The notes beneath the pieces are model-generated. The model saw only the letters and a list, made by a program, of their open reading frames with translations. It ran no database searches and was not told the origin of the DNA. A stretch of DNA of 64,000 nucleotides from Bacillota bacterium (lineage in GTDB: Bacteria; Bacillota; Clostridia; Lachnospirales; Lachnospiraceae). A program made the position numbers and the translations under genes. Shown in pieces: positions 41,534 through 49,699 of this stretch. The DNA lies in assembly GCA_023390555.1 (NCBI GenBank), contig JAEWCQ010000015.1, positions 253,330 to 317,329 on the forward strand. The letters are read 5' to 3'. Numbering within the stretch: position 1 is the first letter of the stretch; the number at the start of each line of letters is the position of its first letter.

Positions 41534-43775
41534 ATCTGATTCTTTCCTGCCTCTCATCTTTCTTTATGATCGTCAGTCGATTTTTTCCTTCTATACATTC
41601 GTACCTTACCGCATCCATCCGTTTCTTCACGATATAGATGCCCAATCCTCCTCTCCTGCGCCTGCTCATATCCTCTGTAATATCAGGCTCCTCCTGCTCA
41701 AGCGGGTTATACGGAATCCCGTCATCTTCAAAATAAAGACTTGCTTCTCCTTCTAAAACCCTGCACCCTATGGTGATTTCTTTTGCATTGCTGTAATAGC
41801 AGATATTGGAAAAGATTTCATCTACGGCAACCCGTATCTTATTGGAAGTTTTCTGAGAAAATTTATTTTCTGACAAAATAGCATCTACAAACCCATTAAA
41901 TGCAAATATATTTGTTATATCCGGCACTCCGCTCTTCATGCGATACCCATTTCCATTGTATCGCAATGCAAGCATGGTAATATCATCAAACTGCTCGGCA
42001 TCTCCCTGAAATAGCTTCACGTCCTCCCATATACTGGTGATCACTTCTTCCGGTGGCAATGCCGGATTACGGTTTAACGCCTGCTCTAGACGTAGTTCCC
42101 CGTACAAACAGTTTTCACGGTTATTTGCCTCTGTAATACCATCTGTATACAAGAAAATGGTATCCCCAGGCTTAATATATAATTCCTGCTGGGTATACGC
42201 CGTTTCTTCCATTCCGGCCAGTACAAAACCACTGCGTTCTCTCAGATACCGGTAGCTGCCATCTTCCCGCCGCAGCAACGGTCTGGTGTGTCCGGCATTG
42301 ACATAGACCAGTTTTCCGGTAGAAATTGTCAGCACACCCATCCATGCTGTCACAAACATCCCGTTTGCATTATCCCTGCACAGCGCCTGATTGGTGCTCG
42401 TGAATGCCTGTGCTGCGGTAGCCGCGCTTTTGGTCTGGCTCTGGAGCAATGTTTTTGAAACTATCATAAACAATGCAGCTGGTACACCTTTTCCGGAAAT
42501 ATCTGCGACTAAAAAGACCAGATGATCCTCATCCAACAAAAAAAAATCATAAAAATCCCCACCCACTTCCTTTGCAGGCGTCATACTGGCACGAACAGTA
42601 AATTCTGCATGGTCTGCCAGTGTATGAAACGAATCAGGGAGCATTTCTTTCTGCAGACTTGCTGCTACCCGCAGTTCCGTATGAATACGTTCTTTATCTG
42701 CCGTTATACGCGTAATATCCTCGATATAATATTCCACATCCTCTATCATTTTTTTAAAAGCCTTTGCCAGATATCCGGGTTCTCCATGAAAACGGCCAAG
42801 TACATCGCAGCGCTCCAACAGGCTGCTTCCTTCCTGCTCTGATTTCTCCCGATCCGCATAATCCATTGCAATCCCTGCCAATTCTTCAATCGGTAGCGCA
42901 ATATTTTTCTCCAGATACCAGAGAAAACAGACAGAAATGCCCCAAAAGAAAAAAAAGTTCAGTGATATCCGTGCATACACCCGATTCCAAAGCTCAACTG
43001 TATCCTTTGCAGAAGGAAGGGTTTCCTGATAACAGGATATGCCAGTCAGAACTGTGGAGAGAATGCTAAGCAGCAGAAATATCAGTACAAATCGCACATT
43101 TAAATTCAGTACCCTGCCCCGGTTCTCCTCTGCTGCCAGATCCGCAAGAACAATCATCGGAATTCCAAGAATCAGACAAAACACAAGATTATTATAGAAT
43201 AACAGCAGCGTAAACTGTGAAAAAAAACTGACCAGATTCAATGATTGTAAAATCCCTCCCAGCAGTACCGCCATGAAAATCGTGTCTGCAAAGACAATTC
43301 CAATATATTTCAAGACCTGCCGTACACTGCTCAAACGGACGCTGGCTTTTTTCTGCTGCTCTTTTGCCTCTCCATTCTTCGTATGTTTCCCCCTGCCCCA
43401 TTTCCCGCTGTTCCACATGAGATACGGCAGAAAGCCATAGAGGAACTGGGCCGGAAATCCATACAGGCATACTTTGTCCGGATAGCCAGAGACAATGTCC
43501 GCAACCAGATTTCCAATGGCACAGCCCAATGCTCCCGGTGCTCCGAACAACAGCCCAAAGATAGGTGGAAATGCACTTGCCGGTCGTACTTCCGTCAGCC
43601 CCATCAATCCGAAGAACCTGCGGAATGGCATTGTAACACAAAAGAACAGCAAGGCCGTAACTATTATTTTACCTGCCATACGGACCTTTCGCTCCACCGG
43701 CCCTGTATTTTTTACTTTTTCTGTATTTATTTCTTTTCCTATATTTATTTTAGTTCCTGTTTTTAATTTCCCCAT
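41532..43775 (-). CDS. Membrane sensor with fused PP2C (SpoIIE/RsbU) phosphatase and RsbW-like ATPase
   Basis: A 747-residue fusion. Residues 34-290 are hydrophobic segments, including an ECF-S-component-like block with TEVRPASAFPPIFGLLF and GCAIGNLVADIVSG. A linker coiled region (~300-390) follows. The PP2C phosphatase (395-606) has metal ligands in GGDFYDF (Asp407), VADISGKG (Asp425), YTDG (Asp545) and FDDITML. The C-terminal GHKL domain (640-740) has the N-box VDEIFSNICYY (Glu653, Asn657), EDDG and GGLGIYIVKKRM. It may both dephosphorylate and phosphorylate a STAS protein, namely the one encoded in the same cluster. The start at 43775 follows GGAG. It is the last gene of the cluster. Confidence 0.88.
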   Translation of the reverse strand: MGKLKTGTKINIGKEINTEKVKNTGPVERKVRMAGKIIVTALLFFCVTMPFRRFFGLMGLTEVRPASAFPPIFGLLFGAPGALGCAIGNLVADIVSGYPDKVCLYGFPAQFLYGFLPYLMWNSGKWGRGKHTKNGEAKEQQKKASVRLSSVRQVLKYIGIVFADTIFMAVLLGGILQSLNLVSFFSQFTLLLFYNNLVFCLILGIPMIVLADLAAEENRGRVLNLNVRFVLIFLLLSILSTVLTGISCYQETLPSAKDTVELWNRVYARISLNFFFFWGISVCFLWYLEKNIALPIEELAGIAMDYADREKSEQEGSSLLERCDVLGRFHGEPGYLAKAFKKMIEDVEYYIEDITRITADKERIHTELRVAASLQKEMLPDSFHTLADHAEFTVRASMTPAKEVGGDFYDFFLLDEDHLVFLVADISGKGVPAALFMIVSKTLLQSQTKSAATAAQAFTSTNQALCRDNANGMFVTAWMGVLTISTGKLVYVNAGHTRPLLRREDGSYRYLRERSGFVLAGMEETAYTQQELYIKPGDTIFLYTDGITEANNRENCLYGELRLEQALNRNPALPPEEVITSIWEDVKLFQGDAEQFDDITMLALRYNGNGYRMKSGVPDITNIFAFNGFVDAILSENKFSQKTSNKIRVAVDEIFSNICYYSNAKEITIGCRVLEGEASLYFEDDGIPYNPLEQEEPDITEDMSRRRRGGLGIYIVKKRMDAVRYECIEGKNRLTIIKKDERQERIR

Positions 43776-43836
43776 ATTCCATCTCCATATTGTCCGTACA
43801 TCTCCGGACACCAACACTTTAAAATAAGCAATCTCT

Positions 43837-44547
43837 TCAAAGCAATTGACAGAGCAGGGCTGCCAATGCCACAGCTGAAACCGGCAGCATCCACCCTGCC
43901 TGATCCGGACTTAAATGCAAGAAAAACACGGCTGACGACAGCAGCACCATCAGACACAGATAAACGGTATATGCGCTTTTTTTCAGGAATTTGCTTTTCA
44001 GAAGCAGATATTGTTTCATCGGTCTGCTGCATTCTATACGAACGCTGTCCGAGGTCAGTATGATCAGAATGGGCAATCCAAGCCCAATCGAAAATCCGAA
44101 ATTATTTAAAAAGACATACGTATAGATTTCTTCTATCCATACGCCCCAGAACACATACATCCCAAAAGACAATATCCAGGACACCGTCATTGCAGCCACC
44201 AGTGAGATTGCACAGTAGCGCAGGATATTCCTGTTGCTGTGTAAATTTGGCCTTTCATCCGAAAACAGATACCAGAGCCGGTAAGGCAGATATGCCGCCA
44301 TGAAATTCCCGATTACACCAAGTACCGATGTATTGGAAAAGGTTCCGGCCATATCCGCAAGAAGATTTCCAATGCCGCATGCAAAGGCACCTACCGGTCC
44401 GCATACTAACCCCGCTACTGGTGGGATTGCGTTGACTGGCCGTACCTCTGTCAGCCCCTCTACAAGGACCATGACTTTGAACGATATCCCGAGTATCAGA
44501 AATGCTGCAATCACAATGAAGAATTGCTTTGTTTTACTCAATTTCAT
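43837..44547 (-). CDS. Integral membrane protein related to the sensor module of the next gene
   Basis: A 236-residue protein with about six hydrophobic segments. Residues ~25-100 (TEVRPVNAIPPVAGLVCGPV, then CGIGNLLADMAG) closely resemble the same block in the phosphatase fusion, so this is a stand-alone copy of that membrane module. It also resembles ECF-type S components in layout, though no ligand motif is clear. The start at 44547 follows GGGAG and lies next to the DMT stop (TGAAATG). It is 61 bp upstream of the fusion gene. The function is unknown; one possibility is that it pairs with the fusion protein. Confidence 0.75.
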   Translation of the reverse strand: MKLSKTKQFFIVIAAFLILGISFKVMVLVEGLTEVRPVNAIPPVAGLVCGPVGAFACGIGNLLADMAGTFSNTSVLGVIGNFMAAYLPYRLWYLFSDERPNLHSNRNILRYCAISLVAAMTVSWILSFGMYVFWGVWIEEIYTYVFLNNFGFSIGLGLPILIILTSDSVRIECSRPMKQYLLLKSKFLKKSAYTVYLCLMVLLSSAVFFLHLSPDQAGWMLPVSAVALAALLCQLL

Positions 44548-44548
44548 T

Positions 44549-45454
44549 TCAGCCACACTCCCTCGCCTGCTTTTCTTTTTCCTGCGGGAATCGCATCCCT
44601 GATACCACCGCACCTGCCGCGATGATAATCGCACCTGCGGCAGAAGCGGGGCCGATACCCTGGGCTCCACCATAGGCTGCGGGTAAAAGCACGGAAAGTA
44701 CCAGTGTTACCACCGGCTCCGTGGAGGCAATGATCGTCACACTGACTGCGTCAGTATATTTCTGAGAAAAGATCAGCACAATATAAGCATACGCTTTTGC
44801 AAAAAAGGCCAGGATAAAAATATTGGACAATAGTTTTCTCGAGTAGGTAACGTTGAAAAAAACAGCAGGATCTTCCGTAAACCAGAGACAAAGCCCGATT
44901 ACAGCAGTAAAGATCATCTGCACAATACAGATCAGAAGCGGATCTTCTTCCTTGGCATATCGATCCACAGCTATCGTATAAATGGCGGAAAGAACACATC
45001 CAGCCAGCATATACAAAGAGCCTGTATTATAAAATCCTTCCAGCGAAAATCCGGTGCTGACACACAGTCCGGTCAGGATAATTACCGCTCCTATCATATG
45101 ATTTTTGTCCGGTCTGTGCCTGAATAATAAAAGCAAAGCGGGTACGATAAGAATCGTCAGCGCCGCAAGAAAGCTCGCATTTGAGGGTGCAAGCAAAGAA
45201 ATCCCCTTTTTTTCCGCAAGCAGATTCAGACTCAGAATAATTGACAGCAGAAAACCCTTTTTCCATATATCCGCTTTTAAATTTTTCAGACGCTCCCAGA
45301 ATATGACTGCCATCAGCAGTGCAGCCAGCCCTGTTGTCATCGTCAGATAGGCATAGGGTGAAAAATCCGCAGGGAGATTTTTGATAAACAGATACGAAGC
45401 TGCCCAACAGAGCGTCACTGAAAAAAGCAGGATATTATTCTCTGTTTTGGTCAT
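44549..45454 (-). CDS. DMT (EamA) family transporter
   Basis: A 301-residue membrane protein with ten hydrophobic segments in two EamA repeats, ending in a short cytoplasmic tail. The N-terminal LLFSVTLCWAASYLFIKNL and the central SIYTIAVDRYAKEEDP are typical. It resembles the DMT protein encoded at 21324-22238 in layout (both have the DRY(A/T)KEEDP motif), so the two are probably paralogues. The start at 45454 follows AGGAAGG and overlaps the previous gene end. Within this cluster it is an unexpected passenger; its substrate is unknown. Confidence 0.88.
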   Translation of the reverse strand: MTKTENNILLFSVTLCWAASYLFIKNLPADFSPYAYLTMTTGLAALLMAVIFWERLKNLKADIWKKGFLLSIILSLNLLAEKKGISLLAPSNASFLAALTILIVPALLLLFRHRPDKNHMIGAVIILTGLCVSTGFSLEGFYNTGSLYMLAGCVLSAIYTIAVDRYAKEEDPLLICIVQMIFTAVIGLCLWFTEDPAVFFNVTYSRKLLSNIFILAFFAKAYAYIVLIFSQKYTDAVSVTIIASTEPVVTLVLSVLLPAAYGGAQGIGPASAAGAIIIAAGAVVSGMRFPQEKEKQARECG

Positions 45455-46004
45455 CGGTTTCACCTTCCTGTTCGGACCCTTCCTCATTCATCCCATGGTA
45501 ATAGGTATAGCAGGCTTCTCTTTCCTCCAGCAGCACCGCATTTTGATTCAGCTTCGTAATGACCTCATCCATAATGTTCCTGATCTTCTCATCATTTGTA
45601 TCATGAAAATAACAAAGTAACATATTTTCCTGTGTCATAACTCCCTTCTCATCCACCCATGCCCCTTCCGCTTCTGTCATCGTATATCCGTCGACATATT
45701 GTGTACAGATGGAACGAACCATTTCCCTCGCATCTTCTGTGGGAATGCACTGCCTGTATGTATCTTTATCATTCAACCCAATATAAAGCACGTATTCCTT
45801 CTCCTGTGTCATTTGAAAAGCTGCGGACAGTACTGCGCTGTCCGCAGCTGCCCTCAAGTTTTCCTTTGATGTAAAACAGCTTCCGGCAACCCCTGCCAGA
45901 AAAACAGCCGGAAATACAAACACGAACAGCAGCCTTTTTTTGTTGTGTAACTTTTGTTGTTTACCGGATGCTTTTTCCTTCTGCTCATCTGTTTCTACAT
46001 TCAT
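45435..46004 (-). CDS. Anchored protein with a DUF3574-like domain
   Basis: A 189-residue protein with a cytoplasmic charged N-terminus, one hydrophobic segment (LFVFVFPAVFLAGVAGSCF), and a compact extracellular domain of about 100 residues (EYVLYIGLNDKDTYRQCIPT onwards). That domain looks like DUF3574 in its pattern of a short beta strand, then CT-rich helix and YTMTEAEGAW. The match is weak. The protein ends in an acidic tail. The ATG at 46004 follows GGGTGGAG; a GTG at 46031 is an alternative. It lies between the STAS gene and the DMT gene. The role is not known. Confidence 0.6.
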   Translation of the reverse strand: MNVETDEQKEKASGKQQKLHNKKRLLFVFVFPAVFLAGVAGSCFTSKENLRAAADSAVLSAAFQMTQEKEYVLYIGLNDKDTYRQCIPTEDAREMVRSICTQYVDGYTMTEAEGAWVDEKGVMTQENMLLCYFHDTNDEKIRNIMDEVITKLNQNAVLLEEREACYTYYHGMNEEGSEQEGETDDQNRE

Positions 46005-46027
46005 TTCTCTCAAGCTCCACCCCTCTT

Positions 46028-46324
46028 TCACTCAATTGTCAAAATATCTGCAAATCCGGTAATCGTAAAAACTTCCATTACCTCTTCACGCACATTCCGG
46101 ATGACCATCGTTCCCTGGCTTTTCATCCTCTTCAGCGCAGATAGAATTACTCTGAGGCCCGCAGAAGATATGTATTCCAACTCTTTGAAATCCAGCTGCA
46201 GATCTGTAATACCATTGATTTTTTCCTTGATCACCAGATCCAGCTGAGGTGCTGTCGTTGTATCAAGACGCCCTTTTAATTTTAAATTCAGTCTCTGTGC
46301 CTCTTCCTCTACATCTATTTTCAT
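46028..46324 (-). CDS. STAS-domain anti-sigma-factor antagonist (RsbV/SpoIIAA-like)
   Basis: A 98-residue single STAS domain, the partner-switch protein that is phosphorylated by RsbW-type kinases and dephosphorylated by PP2C phosphatases. The phosphorylatable serine lies in YISSAGLRVILSAL, at the conserved turn. The start shares ATGA with the stop of the previous gene and follows AGGAGG. Its likely kinase and phosphatase are the fused domains of the protein encoded at 41532-43775. No dedicated sigma factor gene is in this window, so the downstream target is unknown. Confidence 0.9.
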   Translation of the reverse strand: MKIDVEEEAQRLNLKLKGRLDTTTAPQLDLVIKEKINGITDLQLDFKELEYISSAGLRVILSALKRMKSQGTMVIRNVREEVMEVFTITGFADILTIE

Positions 46325-46614
46325 AAAAGTCCTCCTTCCTGTTTTTCATTCTCCCATGGCGGTTTTCTTGTAAAACCCACATGATAAGTGACTTTCTCCA
46401 TAGTCAGCTCATGCTCTCCTACCATATACCGTCCGATGGTAATATCCTTCCCTATGATGATTCCCTTGGGGTAGTCATTTAAGCAACGATTTAAAATGGC
46501 CGCCTGTTCTTCCCGTGACTGCTCGGAAAGGGGATTATTGGGATTGATACTACCAACCGTAACCAGTTTGATATATTGGATATCTGTTAAGGCTGTTTTT
46601 TCATTCTCTTTCAT
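46321..46614 (-). CDS. Small protein of unknown function in the DUF2589 cluster
   Basis: A 97-residue soluble protein beginning MKENEKTALTDIQYIKLVTV, with no signal, membrane segment or cysteine motif. The middle contains a helix-rich stretch (SEQSREEQAAILNRCLNDYP) and the end is beta-like with GIIIGKDITIGRYMVGEHEL. I do not recognise a family. A GGAG site precedes the ATG. It is located between a DUF2589 gene and the STAS gene with a 4-bp overlap into the latter, so it is part of the same transcriptional unit. Confidence 0.7.
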   Translation of the reverse strand: MKENEKTALTDIQYIKLVTVGSINPNNPLSEQSREEQAAILNRCLNDYPKGIIIGKDITIGRYMVGEHELTMEKVTYHVGFTRKPPWENEKQEGGLL

Positions 46615-46635
46615 CTGATAACTTCTCCATTCAAA

Positions 46636-47787
46636 TTACAGTACCGGAGCTGTTGCGGACCCCTTACCGCCTGACAGCGCAGGAGCTGCCCCTTTTCCGG
46701 CAATGGCGTCACTGTACTCTGCTTTTTTGTTCATCAGCTCAGTTTCAATCTGTTTCACATTACACTGGGAAGCTACTGCATTTTTCTGTGCGGATGCCAG
46801 CGCCTTATAATAACCTTCTTCAGTCCCATAAGGAACTGCCTGTTCCCCTTTCAGAGCTTTTAAGCCAAGCAGTTCTGACACCTCATCTTTACCGGTGCTT
46901 CCGCTGTCTGCAATCATCTTTACAAAATCTCCTGCCTGATTCTGGAATGCACTCCAGGACTGGTTGATCTCGTCCATCGCCTGTCCATATACGACTGCCT
47001 TTTTCTGATCTTCCTCTTTTTCCTTATCAAGTGCATTCATCTGCCGCATCATGGCCGCCTGATAGGTGTTCTGCTGTGTACTGCCAATCTTTTTCATCTG
47101 CTGAATGCCGGTATCAAGTCCACCCTGTGCAGCATTTAACCGTGTCTCGATCTGGCTGATTTCCTGTCGCAGGGATTTTAATTTTTCTGCCTTGATTCTG
47201 GCATTTTCCGACAGGTTCTGCCCGTTACCGTCTTTCAGGGCTGAACTTACCAGCGTAGGCGAAATATTGGCGGCCATCATATCCAATACTCTTGCAAGAC
47301 CTTCCGGTGTTCCATGATTGGTTGCCCTGACATCCACATGATACTTTGCTGAGTTGTCAGAGCTTCGTGTGTTTGCACTGTGGGCACTGATACTGCCCGT
47401 TACACTTACTTTAATAAAGCCGAAATTAGCAGTACCCGTAATACTTGCACCGAGATCCATAGATGTTTCCTGCTTCTCGCTCTGTTTTACTTCCATATCA
47501 AACAAAACGTTGACTTCATCGATTTGCAAATTTGGAATCGGTACGATAGCAAGCATTGGTACATCTACCTTCATTTCATCCAGATTACTTGTACCGTCCT
47601 CATTGACACTGCGCTTTTGAAACATGAATGCCGCAATACGTACCTTTCCTTCTGCATCAAAACCGACGCGGTTGATAAAATCAGCCGTGGAATTCGCCAG
47701 CAGCGTACTGGCATCTGCGGCTGCCGACAACGGTGCACCAATTAATTTATCCATTTGCAAACCTGCAAACTGTTCTGCTATTGCCAT
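46636..47787 (-). CDS. DUF2589 domain-containing protein
   Basis: A 383-residue soluble protein. The N-terminal DUF2589 region covers about residues 10-200: IGAPLSAAADASTLLANS, then a beta-rich core with DVPMLAIVPIPNLQIDEVNV and TGTANFGFIKVSVTGS. After it comes MMAANISPTLVS and a predicted coiled or helical stretch (residues ~210-260, KLKSLRQEISQIETRLNAAQ), then an alanine-rich C-terminus. DUF2589 has no known function. It is a paralogue of the protein encoded at 48079-48945. GAAGGAAATT precedes the ATG. No signal peptide is present. Confidence 0.85.
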   Translation of the reverse strand: MAIAEQFAGLQMDKLIGAPLSAAADASTLLANSTADFINRVGFDAEGKVRIAAFMFQKRSVNEDGTSNLDEMKVDVPMLAIVPIPNLQIDEVNVLFDMEVKQSEKQETSMDLGASITGTANFGFIKVSVTGSISAHSANTRSSDNSAKYHVDVRATNHGTPEGLARVLDMMAANISPTLVSSALKDGNGQNLSENARIKAEKLKSLRQEISQIETRLNAAQGGLDTGIQQMKKIGSTQQNTYQAAMMRQMNALDKEKEEDQKKAVVYGQAMDEINQSWSAFQNQAGDFVKMIADSGSTGKDEVSELLGLKALKGEQAVPYGTEEGYYKALASAQKNAVASQCNVKQIETELMNKKAEYSDAIAGKGAAPALSGGKGSATAPVL

Positions 47788-47825
47788 AATAATTTCCTTC
47801 TTTCTATTTTATTTTTTGTTCCGAT

Positions 47826-48086
47826 CTAAAGTTCTCTTTTGCTGCCTGTTTTCCATATATGTGAGAACATACAACGGATTATTTCAAGTATGGTTCTCTT
47901 TCTGCTGTGAGCGTACGTAAAATCTGTCATCGTGATTTCTTCTACCCATAAAATATTTCCGGACAGACCATTTACCTCTTCTTCAAACAGCAGCATGCAA
48001 TTCAGGTTTTCCATCAACTCCTGACTGCAATTTTCCAAAATCCCTTTCTCAGTTTCAAATTTTAACTGTTTTTTCGTTTTATTCAT
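47826..48086 (-). CDS. Small protein of unknown function between the DUF2589 genes
   Basis: An 86-residue basic/acidic protein beginning MNKTKKQLKFETEKGILENC. It has no signal peptide or membrane segment, a central acidic stretch (NCMLLFEEEVNGLSGNIL), and a C-terminus with HSRKRTILEIIRCM. The start at 48086 follows AAGGATTATGA and overlaps the end of the DUF2589 gene by 8 bp. A longer frame to 48110 exists but has no better site. I do not recognise a family. It is apparently an accessory protein of the cluster. Confidence 0.7.
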   Translation of the reverse strand: MNKTKKQLKFETEKGILENCSQELMENLNCMLLFEEEVNGLSGNILWVEEITMTDFTYAHSRKRTILEIIRCMFSHIWKTGSKREL

Positions 48087-48945
48087 AATCCTTATCCAGA
48101 CCAAACTCAATTTCCCGGTTCATGATTTTTTCCTGATAGTCCATAATCCGGTTGGCAATGTTTGCCTGTGCCATCAAATACTTATCTTTATCGAATTCAT
48201 AAGCATTCTCTTCAAAGGCGTTTCTGCTGATTAGACACAGCTTTTCCTGTTCTGCTGTCATATCCGAGATCTTCTGGTAGAGCTGTTTCAATTTCTTGAC
48301 TTTTGCCTTCATTTTGCTGACTTCCTGCCATATATTCTTCTGATCATCAGACCCCAGATTTCCATCCACAGCTACCGGTGTTGTGTCAAGCTGCTTTGCC
48401 ACCTGATTCGCGCTCAGCAGATCCGTCAAGCGCATAATTCCTTCCGTTGCAGGGATGGAGCTCACCTGCATCTTGTATGAAACCTTTGGCAGGAAATCAC
48501 TGTTTCTTTGCTCTGGCGAACAGATACGGGCATTAATCCTACCTACTCCCTTCTGGTCGTTTTCCACCTTTACTTCCGTGGAAAAGTTGATTTCTGCCTT
48601 CTCTACATTCAGATTGGTAATCGGAATAATAGAAAGCAGGGGAACCTGCATCTGAAGGTTATCCACGCTATAACCCTCATCCGCCTCCGGTCTGACCTGT
48701 TCATAGGCAATGTTGATATTATTGAGGTGAACGATTTCCTCCTGACCGTTCTGCCTGCTGGTTCCCATATTTCGGATGGCATCAACCACCTGTGCCCGCA
48801 GCTGTTGATTGGATTTTGCCAGCGCATGCAAGGGTGCGTAGACCAGGTCATCTAACAAAATAAAATCGCTGTCCTTATAGCCTTCCCGATTGTGCTTTTC
48901 CACATGGCCTGATGCATCTTCCGGGTTGATTGGTCTGTCTGCCAT
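48079..48945 (-). CDS. DUF2589 domain-containing protein, paralogue
   Basis: A 288-residue soluble protein. The N-terminal LDDLVYAPLHALAKSNQQLR, then VPLLSIIPITNLNVEKAEIN followed by FSTEVKVE, align with the DUF2589 core of the protein at 46636-47787. The LTDLLSANQ segment is equivalent to the MMAAN segment of that protein. A helical, lysine-rich stretch (residues ~205-280, VSKMKAKVKKLKQLYQKISD) closes the protein. Two related but unequal proteins suggest a hetero-oligomeric structure. AAGGAGGAG precedes the ATG. No signal peptide. Confidence 0.85.
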   Translation of the reverse strand: MADRPINPEDASGHVEKHNREGYKDSDFILLDDLVYAPLHALAKSNQQLRAQVVDAIRNMGTSRQNGQEEIVHLNNINIAYEQVRPEADEGYSVDNLQMQVPLLSIIPITNLNVEKAEINFSTEVKVENDQKGVGRINARICSPEQRNSDFLPKVSYKMQVSSIPATEGIMRLTDLLSANQVAKQLDTTPVAVDGNLGSDDQKNIWQEVSKMKAKVKKLKQLYQKISDMTAEQEKLCLISRNAFEENAYEFDKDKYLMAQANIANRIMDYQEKIMNREIEFGLDKDYE

Positions 48946-48965
48946 TTCTACATCTCCTCCTTAGC

Positions 48966-49673
48966 TCAACTAAAAAACAGTGACCTCTCTGCCTCCCTGC
49001 GCTTTACCAGTCCTTCCAGTACTTTACCGCCTCCCTTGTTGTACTGGAGTATCTTTTCTCCTATGGTAGCAGCATCCCTATCGGAAACCAGTTTCTGCAG
49101 ATTTCCATTTCCGCAGTTATAAACAAATGAAGTTAATGCATCAAACTGGTTCTGACTGATGGAAAATTTGAGCAGACCCTTTTTGATACAGTGATTGACA
49201 TAACCTGCATATTGTTCCAGGTCCTGCATAAGCAGGTGTTTTGCCTCCTCTGTCGAAGCAAGTGTATCTCCTTCCCTTACTCCCGCCGTATGGCCGTACC
49301 CAATCGTCCAGATCCCCGCTGGACACTTATATGCCGCGAGCCGGCAGCCCTCAAATCTTGCAACCAGTTCTATGCCTTTTTCAGAGATCCTCATCATTTC
49401 TCCTGAAATATTCGGCAGAGACTGCGCTGCCGGCTGAAGTGCCGGTGCTTTTGGAGCAGAGTCTCCCGCTGTAGATACCACGGTAAGATAATTTATATGC
49501 ACGGGACTGTTTATCGCATTTTTCCCACTTGTATTTTTATCAATGACCGCCCTGTCACCATTGACTGATTTTACAATCCACTGATCGCCTTTTACCCAGG
49601 CCGGCATTTTCTGCCCTGTGTAATAAGTTGCTTCGGATGCAATTGTTACAACATCTCCAGTTTTGACTTCCAT
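48966..49673 (-). CDS. GH24 lysozyme with N-terminal SH3-like domain
   Basis: A 235-residue protein. Residues 1-65 form an SH3-like or KOW-like beta domain (VKTGDVVTIASEATYYTGQK onwards). A proline-rich linker precedes the glycoside hydrolase family 24 catalytic domain (residues ~95-235). The triad is Glu-Cys-Thr: FEGCRLAAYKCPAGIWTIGY, with Cys nine residues after Glu and Thr six after Cys. Family 24 members with Cys at this position are known among phage endolysins. No signal peptide or signal-arrest segment is visible, so release would need another route. AAGGAGG precedes the ATG. It is the second gene of the DUF2589 cluster. Confidence 0.9.
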   Translation of the reverse strand: MEVKTGDVVTIASEATYYTGQKMPAWVKGDQWIVKSVNGDRAVIDKNTSGKNAINSPVHINYLTVVSTAGDSAPKAPALQPAAQSLPNISGEMMRISEKGIELVARFEGCRLAAYKCPAGIWTIGYGHTAGVREGDTLASTEEAKHLLMQDLEQYAGYVNHCIKKGLLKFSISQNQFDALTSFVYNCGNGNLQKLVSDRDAATIGEKILQYNKGGGKVLEGLVKRREAERSLFFS

Positions 49674-49699
49674 GCTATTTTCCTCCTTCTTTGTTTTGA

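Noticed and set aside
44548..44673. Longer N-terminus of the stand-alone membrane protein
   Set aside because: It overlaps the DMT gene entirely and has no binding site; the start at 44547 gives a clean membrane protein.
48966..49673. Prophage or phage remnant suggested by the lysozyme
   Set aside because: No integrase, portal, terminase, tail or holin genes are in the surrounding 20 kb; the neighbours are regulatory and DUF2589 genes.
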